Below, one piece after another: positions 60,688 through 64,000 of a DNA stretch of 64,000 nt. The position numbers and the translations under genes were made by a program. The DNA comes from Roseburia sp. GTDB taxonomy: Bacteria; Bacillota; Clostridia; Lachnospirales; Lachnospiraceae. The notes below the pieces were generated by a model that worked only from the letters and a program-made list of their open reading frames with translations, was not told where the DNA came from and made no database searches. The DNA lies in assembly GCA_017937095.1 (NCBI GenBank), contig JAGBEG010000010.1, positions 682,001 through 746,000 of the forward strand, read 5' to 3'. Each line of letters starts with the position of its first letter. Positions within the stretch are counted from its first letter, which is position 1.

Positions 60688-61440
60688 CTATTTTAAGGAT
60701 GCGATTTCAACAAGAATCTTAAGCGACTTGAATGTATGCGCCACATAATGCTCCAGATAAGACTCCATCACACGCTGCAGCTCACCGAGCACCTGTTCGC
60801 TTACCGTAAACGTGTATAACTTCTCCACCTTCGCCGAAATCACATACTGCATCGTGTACATCGTCGATTCCGTAAGCTGTATGGCGTCCGATATCTCTCC
60901 CCTGCACTCCGCGCAGAACGCCCCGCCCCGCTTCACGGAAAACCAGTGAAGTTCCTCTCTGCCGCCGCATTTTAAGCAGGAAAAGACATTCGGCGCCTCT
61001 CCGTTTACCGCAAGCGCCTTCAGTTCAAAGATAAGGCGTACCAGCCGGTTGTCGTATGCCGGGCTCTCTAAGGCGCGCAGCGACTGGTAGAGAAGCTTTA
61101 GCATATCGCGCTCATCATTATTCTCCTGACAATAATAGTCCGCAAATTCCAGAAAATAGAACCCATAATATGTAGCCTGATAATCCGCTGCAAGCTCCCT
61201 GAAATAGTTCTGGATGGAAGCCCGCGCGAGGGTGTAGGCGCTCCTCCCCTCGAACAGTTCAAACTCCCCAAAGGAAAAAGGATTGGTTGCAGCGAGAAGC
61301 TGGCTGTTCGGTCGTCTCGCTCCTCTTGCAAACGCTGTAATCTTTCCTCTTTCTTTGGTCAAAAGCGTGATTCTTTTGTCATATTCGCCAATCGGCATTA
61401 CCTGTAAGACCATCCCGGTCACTGTGATATTCTGTCCCAT
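60688..61440 (-). CDS. recO: DNA repair protein RecO
   Basis: 250 aa. OB-fold N-terminus ITVTGMVLQVMPIGEYDKRI, LLTKERGKITAFARGARRPN, then a helical domain and a zinc finger FSCLKCGGREELHWF with GGAFCAEC. RecO loads RecA with RecR on gapped DNA. Order era - small gene - recO is common in Clostridia. The small upstream gene overlaps its start by 62 bases. Confidence 0.95.
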   Translation of the reverse strand: MGQNITVTGMVLQVMPIGEYDKRITLLTKERGKITAFARGARRPNSQLLAATNPFSFGEFELFEGRSAYTLARASIQNYFRELAADYQATYYGFYFLEFADYYCQENNDERDMLKLLYQSLRALESPAYDNRLVRLIFELKALAVNGEAPNVFSCLKCGGREELHWFSVKRGGAFCAECRGEISDAIQLTESTMYTMQYVISAKVEKLYTFTVSEQVLGELQRVMESYLEHYVAHTFKSLKILVEIASLK

Positions 61441-61558
61441 CCGGTCTCTCTTCCCGCAGACACATCCTTCCTTGCGCCCGCTCTGACTCCGCTCCCTTAT
61501 AGCGCAGATAATCAGTTACTTTTCCTGACATCAAAAATTCCTTCCAGGCTTCATCCAT
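61379..61558 (-). CDS. YqzL-like small protein between era and recO
   Basis: 59 aa from ATG at 61558 with GGAGG eight bases upstream. MDEAWKEFLMSGKVTDYLRY matches the YqzL-type proteins coded here in many Clostridia (usually ~45 aa). The rest is an extra charged tail that runs 62 bases into recO, which suggests loss of the original stop. Function unknown; translation probably couples to recO. Confidence 0.7.
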   Translation of the reverse strand: MDEAWKEFLMSGKVTDYLRYKGAESERAQGRMCLREERPDGTEYHSDRDGLTGNADWRI

Positions 61559-61652
61559 CGGCTCATCCTCCGTTTCCAAAGCGCTTTTTGCACCTTGTTT
61601 CTAAGATTAGGTTCTCCGATGGACGCGACTTTATACCAGCAAAAAATTGGTA

Positions 61653-62561
61653 TTAAAGCTCATCCTTATTGTAGCCGAAATTCTTCATCAAAAACTCGCT
61701 GTCCCGCCAGTCCTTCTTCACCTTTACCCACAGCTTTAAGTTCACCTTTGCGTCCAGAAGACGCTCGATCTCATAGCGCGCATTCGAGCCGATCTTCTTT
61801 AGCATCGCGCCGCCCTTTCCGATGATGATTCCCTTGTGGGACTCCCGTTCGCAGACAATTGTCGCATCAATATCAATGATATCCGCTCCCTTGCGTTCCT
61901 TCATCCGGTCGATATACACCGCAATGCCGTGCGGGATCTCGTCATCTAACGCATGAAGCGCCTTCTCCCTTACGATTTCCGCGACAATCGCGCGCTCCGG
62001 CTGATCCGTCACCGTGTCCTCGTCATAGAACATCGGACCGTACGGCAGATATTTAAAAATCATATCCACCACGGTATCAAGATTCTGCTCCCGCAATGCA
62101 GACGCCGGAATGATCTCCGCAAAATCATACTCCTTCCGGTAAGCGTCGATATACGAAAGAATCTTCTCGCGCTCTACCGTATCTACCTTGTTGATAATGA
62201 GAATCACCGGGGTCTTCGTCTTCTTAAGCTGCTTTAGGATATGCTGCTCGCCCGCCCCGATAAAGGTGGACGGCTCCACGAGCCAGAGAATCACATCGAC
62301 CTCCGAGAGCGTGTGCTCCGCCACGTTCACCATATACTCGCCAAGCTTATTCTTCGCCTGATGGATGCCCGGCGTGTCAAGGAACACGATCTGCCCGCGC
62401 TCCATATCTGTGTAGACCGTCTGGATGCGGTTTCGCGTCGTCTGCGGCTTATTTGATGTAATTGCGATCTTCTGCCCGATCAGATGATTCATCAGCGTGG
62501 ATTTGCCCACGTTCGGCCGCCCGATGATCGTGACAAATCCCGATTTAAAATTTTCCTTCAT
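61653..62561 (-). CDS. era: GTPase Era
   Basis: 302 aa. GTPase motifs G1 GRPNVGKSTL, G3 DTPGIH, G4 NKVD, then the KH domain (CERESHKGIIIGKGGAMLKK). Era acts in 16S rRNA maturation and 30S assembly. GAAAGG lies before ATG. It lies just after the M16C peptidase gene on the same strand. Confidence 0.97.
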   Translation of the reverse strand: MKENFKSGFVTIIGRPNVGKSTLMNHLIGQKIAITSNKPQTTRNRIQTVYTDMERGQIVFLDTPGIHQAKNKLGEYMVNVAEHTLSEVDVILWLVEPSTFIGAGEQHILKQLKKTKTPVILIINKVDTVEREKILSYIDAYRKEYDFAEIIPASALREQNLDTVVDMIFKYLPYGPMFYDEDTVTDQPERAIVAEIVREKALHALDDEIPHGIAVYIDRMKERKGADIIDIDATIVCERESHKGIIIGKGGAMLKKIGSNARYEIERLLDAKVNLKLWVKVKKDWRDSEFLMKNFGYNKDEL

Positions 62562-62577
62562 ATGCCTTCATACCTTT

Positions 62578-64000
62578 CTAACAGAGGTTCTGTAAATGCA
62601 AAAACATTTCCTTCTCCGCCATAAGCGCTTCCTCGTTTCCGATGACACACAAATTTCCATCCGAAAGCACCGATGCGATAAGCTCCTTTAAATTCCGGAT
62701 GTCCTGCGCGTCTGCACCAAGCACCTGATCGCGCTCCTTTTGAATGTCCTCATAGGTCAGTTCCTGCAGATAAGCGGTCATCGACCGCATCCCCTTCGCA
62801 CTCGGATTCAGCGGCGTATCCAGATCGCTGATCGTTCCGATGATATACCCGGTCATCTCGCTCTCATCTGCGTCAAAGCTCTCCAGATATGCCGGAATGC
62901 CGTCATATATCTCGTTGGTCGCGGCGAGGTTCGGGTCGCGGTAGGAAACAAAATACGTATCGCCGTTGCGCATATAGCCGTTCATGCAGCCGTAAGCGCC
63001 TCCCTTGACGCGGACATTGATCCACAGATAATCGTACCCCAGAATGACCTTAAGAATCTTAAGCGCTCCGTGATAAGCGAACCCATGCTTCACAAAATTT
63101 CCGGCGCGCGCTACATATTGTACCTGCGACGCGTCCATAAAGCCCTCATTCTTCTTCTCAAAGGTCATCGCGGCAAGCGGGCGCACTCCCGGTTTTTCCT
63201 GCCCCGCCCCGCCGCACGCTTCTTCTGTGCGGTAGAGCTCCTTCTTTAACCCTGCAACCGCTTCCTTTACCGCGGCAAGATGTGCCTCCTCACACGTGAT
63301 GCTCACCGTCATGCGCTCCGCGGTAAAAATCTTTTTCACAAGCCCTGTCAGCGTCTCGATCAGTTCCTGCTTTTTCTCTTCAAAATGCTCCTCGTAATCG
63401 GCGATCACGCGGTAGCAGGTGATTCCCGCCGTCGCATCCTGGGCGTAAGCCGCGCGTGAAAAATAAGAGAGCGCCCTCGTATAAGAGACGGAATGTCCCG
63501 CAGAGCTTAAGCCTGCCTGTAATCTGGACTTTAACTGCGACAGGATTTCATGCAGGCGCTTCTCATCGGAAATGCGGGAGGTCAGAAGGATTTCACGAAT
63601 CAGATTCATCGCATCCGGAAGCTTTTCAGCGAGTACCTTTGTGCGCACTTCATAGAAAAGCGCAAGCTCCTCCGTCCTTTTCACATTCGGGTAAATGCCG
63701 ATGCTGCTGCTGATCCCTCCTGTATGGATATTGATCTCATTGGAAAGCTCGGCATAGCTGTATTGTTTTGTGTCCACATAGCCGAGCACCGCTTTTAGCA
63801 TCCCGATATAAGGAAGCTCCTCCGGCGCGATGTCACGGATGTCAAACAGAAGCGTCAGATAATCAATTCCGCCCGCATACATCTCATGCGCGACAATCTT
63901 CGTTCCGTTCTCCTCCATCACATGATTGATAAGCGGCGCCGCCTCCTTCTTTAAATCGCTTCTCTTAAGATGCGGAATCTTCGCAAGGTCCTCCTTCGGC
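62578..64000 (-). CDS. M16C (PreP/Cym1-type) metalloprotease, 5' end outside window
   Basis: The frame is open to the window edge (474 codons visible, ~970 expected). The visible part is the second half: an inactive-type M16 repeat (YAGGIDYLTLLFDIRDIAPE, VLGYVDTKQYSYAELSNEI) and GGAYGCMNGYMRNGDTYFVSY. The catalytic HxxEH would lie in the missing first half. The family degrades short peptides. Ends 16 bases before era. Confidence 0.88.
   Translation of the reverse strand, partial: PKEDLAKIPHLKRSDLKKEAAPLINHVMEENGTKIVAHEMYAGGIDYLTLLFDIRDIAPEELPYIGMLKAVLGYVDTKQYSYAELSNEINIHTGGISSSIGIYPNVKRTEELALFYEVRTKVLAEKLPDAMNLIREILLTSRISDEKRLHEILSQLKSRLQAGLSSAGHSVSYTRALSYFSRAAYAQDATAGITCYRVIADYEEHFEEKKQELIETLTGLVKKIFTAERMTVSITCEEAHLAAVKEAVAGLKKELYRTEEACGGAGQEKPGVRPLAAMTFEKKNEGFMDASQVQYVARAGNFVKHGFAYHGALKILKVILGYDYLWINVRVKGGAYGCMNGYMRNGDTYFVSYRDPNLAATNEIYDGIPAYLESFDADESEMTGYIIGTISDLDTPLNPSAKGMRSMTAYLQELTYEDIQKERDQVLGADAQDIRNLKELIASVLSDGNLCVIGNEEALMAEKEMFLHLQNLC

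Overview
The window reads as a chromosome segment of an anaerobic Clostridia, most likely a Lachnospiraceae gut bacterium. Support comes from single-chain glycyl-tRNA synthetase, pyruvate phosphate dikinase, the order era - small gene - recO, a YesM/YesN-type two-component system with CUT1 sugar ABC genes, and strong AGGAGG ribosome sites. No search could be run. Family names rest on motifs and recall.

Layout. (1) 1-13.1 kb, housekeeping: Hpt protein, REC-GGDEF-EAL-PAS-REC regulator, MATE exporter, DUF4445 ferredoxin/ASKHA protein, DUF5131 protein, exonuclease III, GNAT, a thiamine set (thiS-thiG fusion, thiH, thiE/tenI), YitT, and a frameshifted XRE-membrane protein. (2) 13.2-38.05 kb, a GC-rich integrative conjugative element of the Tn1549/CTn type. 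It carries a large serine recombinase, sigma-like factor, XRE regulator, MOBP relaxase, MobC, and a mating apparatus (VirB4, PrgI/VirB3, TrbL/VirB6, Maff2, NlpC/P60, VirD4, PcfB). It also has SpoVG-like, ArdA, C5-methyltransferase and ParB genes. A 14-bp direct repeat and a 21-bp inverted repeat mark its ends. (3) 38.05-46.0 kb, an AT-rich accessory island: CD3324/aminoglycoside-phosphotransferase-like gene with an amber codon, membrane protein, AbiE-like toxin-antitoxin pair, helicase remnant, and an unrecognised gene pair. Copies of the ppdK 3' end lie at its far side. (4) 46.0-64 kb, housekeeping: ppdK, a membrane protein, a sugar ABC system with a two-component regulator, glyQS, lipoprotein, recO, yqzL-like, era and a truncated M16C peptidase.

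The most unusual signal is a family of 19 near-identical 23-bp palindromes (CTTCGGGCCA-N3-TGGCCCGAAG) spread through the conjugative element and not seen elsewhere in the window. Many begin 0-7 nt after a stop codon. Four lie inside genes, all in the same reading frame. The element also holds a ~164-bp nested inverted-repeat structure downstream of parB, a ~44-bp sequence present twice with promoter-like and nic-like features, tandem terminator-like hairpins in the parB leader, and three genes whose expected start codons are CTG or ATC.

How the genes work together: the recombinase excises and integrates the element. Relaxase and MobC process the DNA, and VirD4/PcfB hand it to the VirB4-PrgI-TrbL-NlpC channel. 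ArdA and the methyltransferase would shield the incoming DNA from restriction. Nearly all transfer genes lie on the minus strand in one long, tightly packed and often overlapping array.
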